This document shows, in pieces, positions 12,405 to 23,804 of a stretch of DNA of 64,000 bases. A program made the position numbers and the translations under genes. The DNA comes from Xanthostigma xanthostigma. Its lineage: Eukaryota > Arthropoda > Insecta > Raphidioptera > Raphidiidae. The notes beneath the pieces are model-generated. The model did not search any database. It saw nothing but the letters and a program-made list of their open reading frames with translations, and was not told the DNA's origin. The stretch lies in assembly GCA_963575645.1 (NCBI GenBank), contig OY754475.1:5456001-5520000 (forward strand), given 5' to 3'. The first letter of the stretch is position 1; each line of letters begins with the position of its first letter.

Positions 12405-13205
12405 TTAAATTGAAAACCCAGCGCTTTATTTCACCTTTAGAAGTAAAACTTCTTAAGTTCCAGCATTTGTTGACGATTTTATTATTTCAGGATTAGGAAA
12501 TGGATTATGTGGAATTTGTTACGGTGGCTAGAGAAAATGCTACGTATACACAATATGCATTGCGCATGCGTGTAGAGTTTGTATGACGCTTTGATAGAGA
12601 GAGAGAGAGTAGAAACGCTTCTCTGACTCTTTTCTCTCAACTGCCAGTTGAAGTCGAAGAAGGGAAGCGTTTCAATTTTAGGCTGATCCACGCCAATTTT
12701 CTCCTGTACTGTATATACAGTATGTAGGTTACGTTACGTATATCGGTTGCAATGTAAACAGCAAACGTAGTGTTTCACTATAACACTTACTTAAGTGGTC
12801 TAGTTAAATGCGCATGGGTTTGTATTTCAAATTGATATACGTAACATAACCTCCATACTGTATACACAGTACACTCCCTTAGCGCACAGAAAAAAATTCA
12901 TTGAAAACCCAGCGCCTTATTTCTCCTTTAGAAGTGAAACTTCTTAAGTTCCAGCATTTGTTGACGATTTTATTATTTCAGGATTAGGAAATGGGTTATG
13001 TGGAATTTGTTACCGTGGCTAGAGAAAATCAAGGTACCTTGGAGAAAATGCTGCGTATAAACAATATGCATTGCGCATGCGTGTAGAGTTTGTATGACGC
13101 TTTGAGAGAGAGAGAGAGAGTGTAGAAAGGCTTCTCTGACTCTTTCCTCTCAACTGCTAGTTGAAGTCGAAGAAGGGGAAGGCTGATTCACGCCAATTTT
13201 CTCCC
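12405..13205. repeat. Direct duplication downstream of FANK1, split by a small palindromic element
   Basis: About 290 bp from 12411 to 12700 recurs at 12900-13205 with few changes, sharing AACCCAGCGC, AAGTTCCAGCATTTGTTGAC, GGATTAGGAAATGG and a (GA)n tract. Between the copies, 12709-12877 is an inverted repeat with ends TACTGTATATACAGTATG and CATACTGTATACACAGTA. The whole block is 3' of FANK1 and has no ORF. Confidence 0.65.
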
Positions 13206-13878
13206 CTATCGCGCCGAAAAATATATCGCTTCAAGGAAAAAAAGGAAGAAATGAAAGAATTGAGTTAAATAAGTAAAAAAAAACATTTACAAAAGATGAT
13301 ATATTTTGTATTTGCTTTGAAGTACGTTATAACTAATATAATAAACCATTATATGTTTTATCCGTTTGCTTTTGTCACAATTAAATGAAAATGAAATACA
13401 AAATCTCCGATTGATTAAATAGTTTTTAAACGTGAGTTAAGATCTTTATTGATTTTTTTGTTACGTTTTGATGACTGAACTGGCCACTCGCCGTAGCTTC
13501 GGATCTAGCGCAATCTAGTCACATGAAACAATCGGTTACAAAAAACAAACGAAATAAATAACTTGATTTTAATAGTTCCGATTGAAGTCGCTAAAGTCAC
13601 TTCCCATTCTGAAAAGGTTTTTTACAGTCTGGTATTTGAAAAATAATATAACTCAGTTATCGCTACATTGTCCAACCAATCAAATACACTATTGAAGGGT
13701 TCGGGACTTCTTAATCACATTTATATTTTAACGAAATATAAAACAAGCTAACTGAGAACAATTTAGATAAATTTTTTTATTTAATTTCACGAGAAATCTA
13801 GTTTGTAGTAATGCTGGAAATTTTAAAGTATTATCAAATACTATTATTTTTATATGTTCTGTTTTGTAACTTCTAGAC

Positions 13879-14240
13879 CAGGGGCGGGCAAATCTTTTGA
13901 TCGCCGGGCCACAAAAATTCGACCGAGGGCCGTATAGCTGATGGAAATTTGATCGCGGGCCAAAAACTTGCAGAGCAAAAAAAAAGTCTATTTCCGCATT
14001 TGGAGGGCAAAAAAAAATAGATCCTCACATTCTATTTCCGCATTTGGAGAGCAAAAGAAAAAAAAAAAGGTCCTTACATTCTATTCCCGCATTTGGAAAA
14101 AAAAGGTCCTTACATTCTATTTTCGCATTTGGAGAGAAAAAAAAAAAAAGATTTTCGTCTGTTCTGGCGCCCTTGCTATTTCTTTACTATTTTTCTCAAA
14201 TTTTTAAAATGCTTCGCGGGCCGCCATTTGCCCAGGCCTG
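13879..14240. mobile_element. hAT-type element with internal tandem repeats
   Basis: Begins CAGGGGCGGGCAAAT and ends ATTTGCCCAGGCCTG. The flanks TTCTAGAC and TTCTAAAT agree in six of eight positions, as expected for an aged hAT duplication. Inside, an approximately 50-bp unit with ACATTCTATTTCCGCATTTG and poly-A tracts repeats three to four times. Confidence 0.65.
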
Positions 14241-14506
14241 TTCTAAATGGTTGAAATTTGGTATACTTTGAAATAGTTTACCGGCGTCGAATACTCTACA
14301 TTCTAATGTAAAATGTAGTTGTGTTTTGTCAGCCAGCAAGAATAATTTAATGTATATTACGAATAGTATTTGATATTATCTACGAATCTTACGGCACACT
14401 TGAAATATTGTAAATGTATTTTTTTTTAATAAATAAGATACATCTATTAATGTACGTTACAAATCAAAAATCAGTATAAATAGTTTGTACATTTTTTAAA
14501 AAGGCT

Positions 14507-17500
14507 TTAAAGGACAGGCTGGTGCCAAACAATTTTCCCGCTTAAACATCCCGTAACCAAAAGTTGATGTTTCGGACTAAATTTAGAACTAACGACGATA
14601 TCCGAATGGCAAACGTTCGTTCCGAGTTCAAACAATCTAACGGAACCTTCGTTCGGCAAACAAGTCGACATTTCACTACATTCCGGGGAGAAAGCCAACA
14701 ACCTTATACCGTATCCGAACGGTGAACAGATCAGTCTACCGTCTGGTGAAAAACACAGCTCTTTTATAAAACCTTTACCGACATTGGGCTCGTCGATATA
14801 ATGCGTTAATCTAGGGAAATTTTTATATATTCTGAGTGCCGTGCGCTTCTTGACTTTGGTCCGACGATTCGGTTGAGACGACGAGCCGCTAGCCGAAGGT
14901 TTCGACGCGGCAGAAGACGTCGAAGGTGTCGGACTACCGGGTTCGTCCACTTCTGTTTCGACGTCTTCTAGATTTTCGATAATTCCGTTAGGCGCCAATA
15001 TGCCCGTAGTTGTACTCGCTATCCTTTGCATGTTATTGAAATTAAAATTTCCTTCCGGATTGCTACTGACTAGGTCCCTTCGTATACGAGATTCCCGGAC
15101 CGCTATCAAGGCTTCCCAAACGTCGGCCGAACTCAAACGCAAGTCCGGACCGGGCGTCGACCCCGTTCGAGACGTGCTCTGGTTGGTCTGTTCGCCTTCG
15201 AAAGGAATAACGCTCGCTCGACTTTCGCTATCGATATGTATCGACGAACCTTGTCTATCGTTTTGTGAATTCAACAGATCGTTCTCTTTCGCAATTTCCG
15301 TTTCGAATTTCTCGATTTCTTGCGGCGACCGTTCTTGTATATCGTGTACGCAAGTCCACTAAAAAGTTTTTCAATTTTAATACGGACACAGAAAAGGACG
15401 TTGCCAATGTTATATACAGATTGTATCAAATCAAAACGGTTCATAGAACATTCTGTGTGTAAGACAGAGACGATATTATATAAAGCACTAAAGCAGTAAG
15501 TAAGAATGAGATAAATGATCGCTAATAGTTACTGTGGTTATACAATCTGATAGTATCATCTTTGTTTTTACCCACGACGGAACGGAGGCATGTATATGCG
15601 TTTAGGGTGAGAGATTGTGTGTTCGTTTGTTTGTGCACTCGATCAATGTCGCCATTTATCTGGAAAACGGTTTGATCAATTCAGATGCGGTTTTCTGTAA
15701 AGGGTTTGTAATTCATCTGAGATGGTTCTTAGATAGATATTATTACGATGATTACGCCCCAGGGGGCGCTGCACTGCACAAAAAACCGTAACAAACGTGC
15801 TACGCACGAACAGATCTAACAAGCGTTCGGAACTACTGCTTTTTACAGCATTACACGTACATTTAAAATACCATAACAAAAGTGCTACGCACAAACAGAT
15901 CTAACAAGCGTTCGTTAGTAGTGGTTTTTACAGCAATACACATAGATATTTATTACAAACACAATTATGAGCACTCTCGCACATAACGCGATTCGACAAT
16001 TAGGGTATCAGATATGGTTACACTGTGTACGCTAGTTCGGCAAGACGATCAATACACACTTTTACAAAATCTCTAAAAAGTTTAAAATAAAATAAAATTA
16101 AAAATTTTAAAAACCCACGACGAAAGTAAAAAAAGTAAATGTTATAATAGAAAAAGAATTAAATAAAATTCAAAAATCCCCCGACTAAGAAAATCCGTCG
16201 CGGGGCTGCCATTCGCTGCCCTGAATTAAGAATAGAAGAATATAAATTGCAATATTTTAGTTCATTTCAATGCAGCCAAATGGCAGCCCCCGACGGATTT
16301 TCTTAGTCGGGGGATTTTTGAATTTTATTTAATTCTTTTTCTATTATAACATTTACTTTTTTTACTTTCGTCGTGGGTTTTTAAAATTTTTAATTTTATT
16401 TTATTAGACAGTAAAAATCACAATTTTATCAAATGTCAGTATTCACTAGTGAAATTATTGATAAAATGACTATTTATACTTTTCGAGAAAAAATCCAAAT
16501 AATTAAATTATGGGGATTTGTAAAATCCAAAAATGGCTTTCAAGAAAATAGAGCTAATAATTTGAACGAATTGAAAATACAGATTTCCAATGCATGTCAG
16601 TCCGTTGTCCATGAGATGTTTGTTAGCCAATGTGAAGGAAAATATTTATAATCAATTAGGATATTGTTTGGCAGAACGTGAAGGCCTTTTTGAACATTTA
16701 ATAAATTAATTATTAAAAGTATTGTTAAAACTTTTGTACCAGATATAAATCTAATACGAATTAATATTACAGTTTAGTTGTTTTAATTGATAAATTGGTA
16801 AAAAGATTTACAGTGTACGTAATTATTTACTTACGTAACCACAGTAACTATTAGCGATCATTTATCTCATTCTCACTTACTGCTTTATATATCGTCTCTG
16901 TCTTACACACAGAATGTTCTATGGACCGTTTTGATTTGATACAATCTGTATAAATGAGACAGCGGAAACACTGAACCGATTTGGAGCGGCAGACCTTTAA
17001 AGATAAATTAAAATAAAAGCTCACCTCTGAATTTTCGTCGCTACTGATATTTCTCGATAGACAACACCAGCCCATCGGATGAATTTGCAGCGAGCTCATC
17101 ACTTCGGCGTCGTCGCCCGGCGGAAAATCTGTGATAAATTCCACCCGGTTCGTTTTTCGTTTCGACGAAAACAAATGACTGAAATTTGTTGCAACGGGAA
17201 TCGATTGTTGACTCAGTTGCATCAGTCTATACATATTTGGCTGCAAAAAATATCCAAAAATAGTTTCAAATTTCCTTTTTCGAGTCGAACAACCGATTTA
17301 CCTTGAATCCTTGCAAGTCGTGCGCAAGCGTTTTAAGGTCTAAATTATGAATGAGTATCAGGTAGCCTCCCGTCGTACAAATGACCATTTTCGACGAATT
17401 AGGAGACAGTCGGGTTCTCATCAGTCCGTTCGTATGGAACACCCGTTTGTAGGTCAGACTGTGTTCCGTATAGCAATTGATATCCCACGTGTAAATGCTA

Positions 17501-18376
17501 CCGTCAAAGCCCGAAGTAACGAGCAAATCGTCTTTCGGGGAATATTCTATGTTTTTAACCTACAAGAATAAAACACAGAATTAATAAACGTAAAATTAAC
17601 GTAAATATTTCATAATAATTAACATTTACCCAATTTGAGTGTCCGTACAAAGTTCGAGTTCTGTATTTTAAGTTCCGAGCGTCCCAGAGTACGACTGTAC
17701 AATCATCGGAACAAGTAGCGAAGGTCCGCGAGTCTAGGAACCTGAAATCACGTACAGGCGTTAGTTAAATGTTTCGGTCCGACGGGGAAAAGTCAACTTA
17801 CCGAACACAATTGACGCAGTCTCCGTGTGCATCTCCGACGGAATAAATTAGTTTTCGAGTTAGTGGATCGAACATAAGAATCGATTTTTTTTCGCATGCT
17901 GCTACTAATAGAGATCTACAATAAAATAAATCGGTTAATATAGAATTCCTTGATTTAAGAAAGCATTGTCAATTTCAGTAATAACTGTCAGTCTGTCCGT
18001 ACTTGTTCATTGTTTAAAAAAATCTATGTCGACACGGTAACCAAAGTTTAATACTGTAAATTTATAGGAAGGCATCTGGAATATGATTTACTGTCAGAAT
18101 TTTCTTGTGGATAGTGTCTAATATAGGTTAGAATTTTGATTGATTAAGAATGTTACGGAAAACTTACCCGTCTGGCGAGAATTCTAAGTTGAAAACACCT
18201 CCGTGAATTTTATTTGTGATTAACTGATGGTGATCCCAGGAAGTACAGGGTAAAAGACTCGAATATAACGTTTTACAAAATCTATCCTCGAAACCTAAGC
18301 GTCTTCTGAAACCCAATTCCCTTTCGTGGAGCCATATGGGACTCACTATACGCTGTCGAACTTTAATTTTTGGCAT
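14507..18376 (-). CDS. Dcaf10: DCAF10, WD-repeat substrate receptor of CUL4-DDB1
   Basis: DCAF10 (WDR32) is a WD40 protein that binds DDB1 and recruits substrates to CUL4 ubiquitin ligases. Six exons, all GT-AG and in phase: 18168-18376, 17802-17915, 17630-17741, 17302-17559, 17025-17240 and 14507-15358. They give 586 aa, against about 559 in human. The N-terminus has the family block RQRIVSPIWLHERELGFRRR. WD repeats follow (GGVFNLEFSPDG, HGDCVNCVRFLDSRTF, HSNWVKNIEYSPKDDLLVTS), and a WDxR DDB1-docking box is seen at residues 127-130 (WDAR). A Ser/Thr-rich acidic linker in the last exon precedes the C-terminal repeats (GKGFIKELCFSPDGRLICSP, SKFSPKHQLLVTGCLSGKIV). The start is the first in-frame Met before the conserved block. 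Intron 5 (15359-17024) is full of inverted repeats and a transposase relic. Confidence 0.92.
16086..16403. repeat. Near-perfect long hairpin repeat in DCAF10 intron 5
   Basis: The left arm, about 16086-16200 (containing CCCACGACGAAAGTAAAAA and ATCCCCCGACTAAGAAAATC), returns as its exact inverse at about 16290-16403, with a loop of about 90 bp. No transposase is present. As part of a transcribed intron it would fold into a long RNA hairpin. Confidence 0.75.
16466..16709 (+). pseudogene. C-terminal relic of a mariner/Tc1-type transposase
   Basis: The frame reads KLWGFVKSK, then NNLNELKIQISNACQSV and HEM, the usual end of a DDE transposase of the mariner/Tc1 class. A frameshift near 16620 moves the rest (LANVKENIYNQLGYCLAERE, GLFEHLIN) to another frame, ending at 16707-16709. 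The catalytic domain is absent. The relic is on the strand opposite to DCAF10 in its intron 5. Confidence 0.7.
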
Positions 18377-19829
18377 ACTTATATCAATTTTTCACTGAAA
18401 ACCATTTCGAAAGAAAAAAATTAATTAGATGTTTTGTTAGAAAAAACTGAACTTCATTAGCGATCACTATTATTTAAAATATGATTAATTATTACCGAAC
18501 ACAAAGAGCTTTTGATTGTTGAACAGTAATTGTTACAAATATATGTCACTTTTGTACTTAAATTAATCTGAATTTTCTTAGCCTTATAAATTTTATTCGA
18601 TCATTGATCAGCTGTTTGACGTTTTGTTTTTCTTGAATGGTGGAACTTTTACCATGTTCATTATCAATACCAACTTCAAAGCGTTGACGAATAAAGTAGA
18701 CGCAAAATCCAGACAAATTTTTTGAAAATATTATTTTTAATATCCATGTATTTATGTACATTGATTAATTTAATGTTATCAATAAATAAACAATTATTAC
18801 TGTTTTATACATAAAATATCTTTGTTTAGCATTACAGTTATAAGTGAATGAATTTTCAAATTTGTATCCAGAAGTTACGAAACTTTTACTACCTACGTTA
18901 ATGTTTATTCAAAAAATCAGTAACAGTGTGTCATGCAGGGCAGGTTCAGGGTCATAGCTACTGCTGTAACAAAAATACAGCCCCCCCTAGCTAGATGGGC
19001 CACAACAACTGTGTGAATTCGCGGCTTTTCAAAAGCATATCGACTGACCTAATATCACCAAATGCTAGACAAGGAAGCCCGTTCTCATTGTTCGTGAAAT
19101 TATATACGCACATTTGATGCAATCGGTTTAGTATGACATAATAAATACATTTGTCGAAAAAAAAAAGGCAAGAGAAGTACGTATTTAACTGATAGACTAT
19201 ACAAATATATTTTGTTTATGAAGGTGTTTTTATTAGTTTTCCGAAAAAGGCTTCTCTAGAAATTTGATAGTCTACAGGGTTCGGAATTTAAAAAAACACG
19301 GACTAGGCATAAATAAGTTTGGATGTAGGAGATAATCTCCGAAATATTTAGAGTCGAACTTTAGAGATTGGAAAGCGCGTTTCGTGGAGACCGATTTAGC
19401 AACGTAAGTCGACGAAAAAACGGTGACAGTTTGTAAATTCGGGCGAAACCGGACCGCAACTTTATAATAAATAACACACAATACATTTCTATATTTATTT
19501 ACAAAATATAAAAAAAAATCGTGGTAACACATTTTTATACAAATATTTAACTGCAAATATACCTTTTTAGAAAAAAATTTATATGTCTTTTGCATTACAA
19601 TCAGCGACCTGAAAGCATAAAATGTATTCGGTTTTAATTTGTTTAACAAATATTTTTTATTACGTACACTATTAAAAATAACCATAAATAATTAAATCAA
19701 AAACTCATCTCCTATTCTTTTTTATTTCGCTTAAATATTTTATGTAAGTTTTATAGAGTTCTTTTAACAATAATTAAATTTATTAATTTAACAATGGCAA
19801 ACATACAAAATACAAAAATAACTTATTGT
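18377..19829. other. Intergenic: DCAF10 5' flank and Skeletor 3' flank
   Basis: This holds the DCAF10 promoter side (right after 18376) and the 3' UTR of the Skeletor-type gene. An R1 repeat fragment lies at about 19272-19470 (GTCGACGAAAAAACGGTGAC, GGGCGAAACCGGACCG). No ORF or RNA gene is supported. Confidence 0.45.
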
Positions 19830-22800
19830 CTATCTTATCTGGTTTATAACAAACTGAATTAAGAAACCTATAATTAAAATAACAGTAAATGGTTTTGAAT
19901 ACGACCCTGTATTTACATTTTCGTGACCGCTGTGATGACTGTGATCACCTTCATTTTCGTGATTTTTATTATGTTGTTCAGCCGTGTGTTCCGGCGTATG
20001 ATGAGCTTTCCTTTTTGTTCTAATATTATCCGATTGTTCAGCTGAACTTTTGAGAACATTGGTTGCGTTCAATTGTCTGATTTGTTCAGCCGTATGTTCC
20101 GCTGTATGGTGCGACTTTCTTTTTGTTCTGATATGATCCGATTGTTCCGCTGAACTTTCGAGAACGTTGGTTGCGTTCAATTGTCTAATTTGTTCAGCCG
20201 TATGTTCCGCTGTATGATGCGACTTTCTTTTTGTTCTGATATGATCCGATTGCTCAGTTGAACTTTCGAGAACGTTGGTTGCGTTCAATTGTCTGATTTG
20301 TTCAGCCGTATGTTCCGCTGTATGATGCGACTTTCTTTTTGTTCTGATATGATCCGATTGTTCCGCTGAACTTTCGAGAACGTTGGTTGCGTTCAATTGT
20401 CTGATTTGTTCAGCCGTATGTTCCGCTGTATGATGCGACTTTCTTTTTGTTCTAATATTATCCGATTGTTCAGCTGAACTTTTGAGAACATTGGTTGCGT
20501 TCAATTGTCTGATTTGTTCAGCCGTATGTTCCGCTGTATGGTGCGACTTTCTTTTTGTTCTGATATGATCCGATTGCTCAGTTGAACTTTCGAGAACGTT
20601 GGTTGCGTTCAATTGTCTGATTTGTTCAGCCGTATGTTCCGCTGTATGATGCGACTTTCTTTTTGTTCTGATATGATCCGATTGTTCAGTTGAACTTTCT
20701 AGAACATTGGTTGCGTTCAATTGTCTAATTTGTTCAGCCGTATGTTCCGCTGTATGATGCGACTTTCTTTTTGTTCTGATATGATCCGATTGTTCCGCTG
20801 AACTTTCGAGAACGTTGGTTGCGTTCAATTGTCTGATTTGTTCCGCCGTATGTTCCGCTGTATGATGCGACTTTCTTTTTGTTCTGATATGATCCGATTG
20901 TTCCGCTGAACTTTCGAGAACGTTGGTTGCGTTCAATTGTCTGATTTGTTCAGCCGTATGTTCCGCTGTATGATGCGACTTTCTTTTTGTTCTGATATGA
21001 TCCGATTGTTCCGCTGAACTTTCGAGAACGTTGGTTGCGTTCAATTGTCTGATTTGTTCAGCCGTATGTTCCGCTGTATGATGCGACTTTCTTTTTGTTC
21101 TGATATGATCCGATTGTTCCGCTGAACTTTCGAGAACGTTGGTTGCGTTCAATTGTCTAATTTGTTCAGCCGTATGTTCCGCTGTATGATGCGACTTTCT
21201 TTTTGTTCTGATATGATCCGATTGCTCAGTTGAACTTTCGAGAACGTTGGTTGCGTTCAATTGTCTAATTTGTTCAGCCGTATGTTCCGCTGTATGATGC
21301 GCCAATCTTTTAGCTCTTTTTGAATGTCCATCATCCTCATTTTTCGAATCATTTCGATTTTTAAATTTTTCTTCAATGGTGTGTTCAAGATTATGATGAG
21401 CTTCCCTTTTCTGTCTTTGCTCGTCTTCTTTAGCAACTCCAAACAATTCATCAAGTAATTTATCAAACATATTTTCTTCAGTGTTTTCTTCAGGTTTTTC
21501 AGTCGCTTCAGCTTGTCTCACTAAAACTAATTTCGTAGATTCTGTCGAAGAAATGTGCGGGCTAAATTGTTGAGCATTTGTAAATTTGGAAACTTGCGGA
21601 AACTGTGTTGGATGAACATGTTTGACTTGCGAATACAGTTGGGGTAAAGTTTCAGGTCGTAAGTTTTCAGGGATTGGTGGTGGCGCGTCGCCTTTAAAAG
21701 CAACATACTGCGGTTTTTCACGTATGAATTGTTCTGTTCTTGATAATCCATATTTGGGGTTGATATCCACTTGATGATTTATTGGCAAATCAACTGACGA
21801 TACTACTTTCCCATCAAAACTAACTATCGAACCAGCTGGTACTTCCAAATTTGATGGTTGTTCGGTATTTGGATGTATCCTGATACCATCAGATGGCGGT
21901 AGATAGTAACTGTCTAATCTTTCAGCAGCCATAACCATGTCATCTCCGTCTGAACTCTTAACATTGTCAGAACCTTCAAACTTCTTATTATATTTAACAT
22001 AAACCGGCCTTCTTCTAAGATTTGCATGATCCTTCTTTAAATTATTGACTCTTCGTCTTAAATTATTATCATCGTGTGTTTTTTCAACAGTAGAATTCAA
22101 CAATGCTGGTCTTCTATCAACTGGAGATGGTATAAACATCGGTTCAAATGTTTCGGTAGATTGTTGCGGTATATCGTTTGATTGATCTTGAGTCGGCCCT
22201 AAATCAATAACGCCTATGTTATCGGTGATTGGTTCCGTGCCAGTTTCTTCATGAACACGATCTTCAGCTTCAGTCAATCTCGGTTTTGTTGTTATCGGTT
22301 TAAAACCGCTTTCGATTACAACAGAGTCCGGTCGAAAACCGGTATTTCTTGCTGGTTTCATTGTAATGTATTTCTCCCATAATTCGGGTTTTATCGAAAT
22401 CATTGGCGAAGCTTGGACCGGAGCTGTCGACGAAGATAACAATTTTATCATTGTATGCATAGTCGGTTTTATTGGTATTGGTTTTGTAGAAGGCGGTGGT
22501 TGTGGTTTCAGAGTGGTTGATATTGGTTTCGCAGTGATTTCCGACAACGGTTTCATTCGTAATGGAGGTGGAACATTATTTTCTTGCAAAATCAAAACAC
22601 TTTCTTCAATAATAGGCGTTTTAGTTTTTACAATCTTACTCGCATATATTTCTTGATCTGCAATGTTTTGCATGGGTTTGGTTTTAAAAATAGATTGCTG
22701 TAAATTAGAAACTAGTTGTGTATTATCTGGAAATATCATCGGATGCGTTGTTGTTTTGTTGTGAAAAAATGATGGCGGTTGTTTAATTAGCATTGTAGGT

Positions 22801-23804
22801 TTTTGATTTTTATAATTTTGCATGAAATTCAGTTGAGCCATTGGATTTATCATCATCGGTTTGTGGTCTGGAAATTTTGAAGGGTACCTAGTAACAACCG
22901 GTCTCAAAACAGTTGACATCGCAACTGGTCTCTTGGTTGATGGTTTGAAATATGGCTTCTTCATCATAAAGTTAGGATTGTTCATGATTATGGTTGGTCG
23001 CATCATTGGACGGTTAGTAATTCCAAAACCAGGACCCATCGAATGTAACGGCTTCATCATGAAATTTGGTCTCACCATATTGTTCATTATAGGTCTCCTA
23101 ACGATCATTTGGTTCGGTGGAAAGTACGATTTTGGCGGTTGAATCAACGGTAAAGCTAGATTTGGATTCTGAGGATAAATATGATTATCGGGTACTGTTT
23201 TCGATTCTTGTAATATGCTTTCGGCAATTGATAATTTCTCTTCTGGTTCTATTGTTGTTGTCGGTGAATTTGTAGTCGTATCTTCAATTATTTCAGTGGT
23301 TGTTGATATTTCTTCTGTTGTCGGTGACGGAGTTGTTGTTGTGGTAGTTGATGTTGTTGAAGTGGTAATCATAGCACCTGTGGTAACTTCATGTATGGCC
23401 GATTCAGTGGTACCAATACTCTCGAAAAGGGCACTAGTAACATCACGAGGACTTGGTCTGAAATCAGTGAAAGAAGGGATTGTTTCATACTGAACAGGAT
23501 TGTACATGATTTGTTGTTGGTGATGATAAAGCGAGCTATAGTGGTCATTATCATTGTTATTTTTGTTACTGTATGGGTTAGTAGCTAGTAAGTGTGCTTT
23601 GCTTATGTCGTATAAGTGAAGATTGTTAGGTTTAATTCTAGTTTCGACTAGGATTGAAGGACTTGCTTTGAACTCGTCAGTGGCACCGCTTTCGAGATCG
23701 GCGGGAGCTTCGTGATAGGAAGGCACAGGATCACTTCCTTCGGGTGTGCTATCGCACGAATCCAGCACGTTGATTCTCCAACCCAAATAGCGATGCGAGA
23801 AACA
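19830..23804 (-). CDS. Skeletor: Skeletor terminal exon: mucin-like, proline-rich and repeat tail
   Basis: One exon of 1324 codons. It begins with the end of the plastocyanin-like domain (CFSHRYLGWRINVLDSC). After that come a Thr run near residues 145-190 (TTSTTTTTTPSPTTEE), a long Met/Pro/Lys-rich segment and an acidic segment with RQKR. Twelve 36-residue repeats occupy about 835-1268, followed by a His-rich spacer (HENEGDHSHHSGH) and a C-terminal hydrophobic stretch of about 18 residues that could be a GPI signal or membrane anchor. Long ORFs on the opposite strand here are by-products of the biased composition. Confidence 0.88.
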   Translation of the reverse strand, partial: CFSHRYLGWRINVLDSCDSTPEGSDPVPSYHEAPADLESGATDEFKASPSILVETRIKPNNLHLYDISKAHLLATNPYSNKNNNDNDHYSSLYHHQQQIMYNPVQYETIPSFTDFRPSPRDVTSALFESIGTTESAIHEVTTGAMITTSTTSTTTTTTPSPTTEEISTTTEIIEDTTTNSPTTTIEPEEKLSIAESILQESKTVPDNHIYPQNPNLALPLIQPPKSYFPPNQMIVRRPIMNNMVRPNFMMKPLHSMGPGFGITNRPMMRPTIIMNNPNFMMKKPYFKPSTKRPVAMSTVLRPVVTRYPSKFPDHKPMMINPMAQLNFMQNYKNQKPTMLIKQPPSFFHNKTTTHPMIFPDNTQLVSNLQQSIFKTKPMQNIADQEIYASKIVKTKTPIIEESVLILQENNVPPPLRMKPLSEITAKPISTTLKPQPPPSTKPIPIKPTMHTMIKLLSSSTAPVQASPMISIKPELWEKYITMKPARNTGFRPDSVVIESGFKPITTKPRLTEAEDRVHEETGTEPITDNIGVIDLGPTQDQSNDIPQQSTETFEPMFIPSPVDRRPALLNSTVEKTHDDNNLRRRVNNLKKDHANLRRRPVYVKYNKKFEGSDNVKSSDGDDMVMAAERLDSYYLPPSDGIRIHPNTEQPSNLEVPAGSIVSFDGKVVSSVDLPINHQVDINPKYGLSRTEQFIREKPQYVAFKGDAPPPIPENLRPETLPQLYSQVKHVHPTQFPQVSKFTNAQQFSPHISSTESTKLVLVRQAEATEKPEENTEENMFDKLLDELFGVAKEDEQRQKREAHHNLEHTIEEKFKNRNDSKNEDDGHSKRAKRLAHHTAEHTAEQIRQLNATNVLESSTEQSDHIRTKRKSHHTAEHTAEQIRQLNATNVLESSAEQSDHIRTKRKSHHTAEHTAEQIRQLNATNVLESSAEQSDHIRTKRKSHHTAEHTAEQIRQLNATNVLESSAEQSDHIRTKRKSHHTAEHTAEQIRQLNATNVLESSAEQSDHIRTKRKSHHTAEHTAEQIRQLNATNVLESSTEQSDHIRTKRKSHHTAEHTAEQIRQLNATNVLESSTEQSDHIRTKRKSHHTAEHTAEQIRQLNATNVLKSSAEQSDNIRTKRKSHHTAEHTAEQIRQLNATNVLESSAEQSDHIRTKRKSHHTAEHTAEQIRQLNATNVLESSTEQSDHIRTKRKSHHTAEHTAEQIRQLNATNVLESSAEQSDHIRTKRKSHHTAEHTAEQIRQLNATNVLKSSAEQSDNIRTKRKAHHTPEHTAEQHNKNHENEGDHSHHSGHENVNTGSYSKPFTVILIIGFLIQFVINQIR

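Larger units (their letters stand above)
15398..16965. repeat. Large inverted repeat in DCAF10 intron 5
   Basis: About 130 bp near 15398-15542 (GATTGTATCAAATCAAAACG, ACACAGAATG on the reverse, TAATAGTTACTGTGGTTA) recur inverted at 16832-16965 with a few indels. The arms enclose a second, perfect inverted repeat, a small tandem duplication at about 15788-15945 (GTGCTACGCAC.AACAGATCT) and a mariner relic. This is probably nested insertion. Confidence 0.65.

Noticed and set aside
16433-16651. 72-codon plus-strand ORF as a gene
   Set aside because: It is the frameshifted end of a mariner-type transposase and is recorded as a pseudogene.
19999-21302. Regular 108-bp repeats as a CRISPR-like array
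   Set aside because: Units are contiguous, coding and without unique spacers, in an insect nuclear gene.
22366-23588. Several plus-strand ORFs of 65-96 codons opposite the Skeletor last exon
   Set aside because: They mirror the Thr/Pro/Met-rich coding strand, have low-complexity Val/Ile/Gly composition and no domain or splice context.
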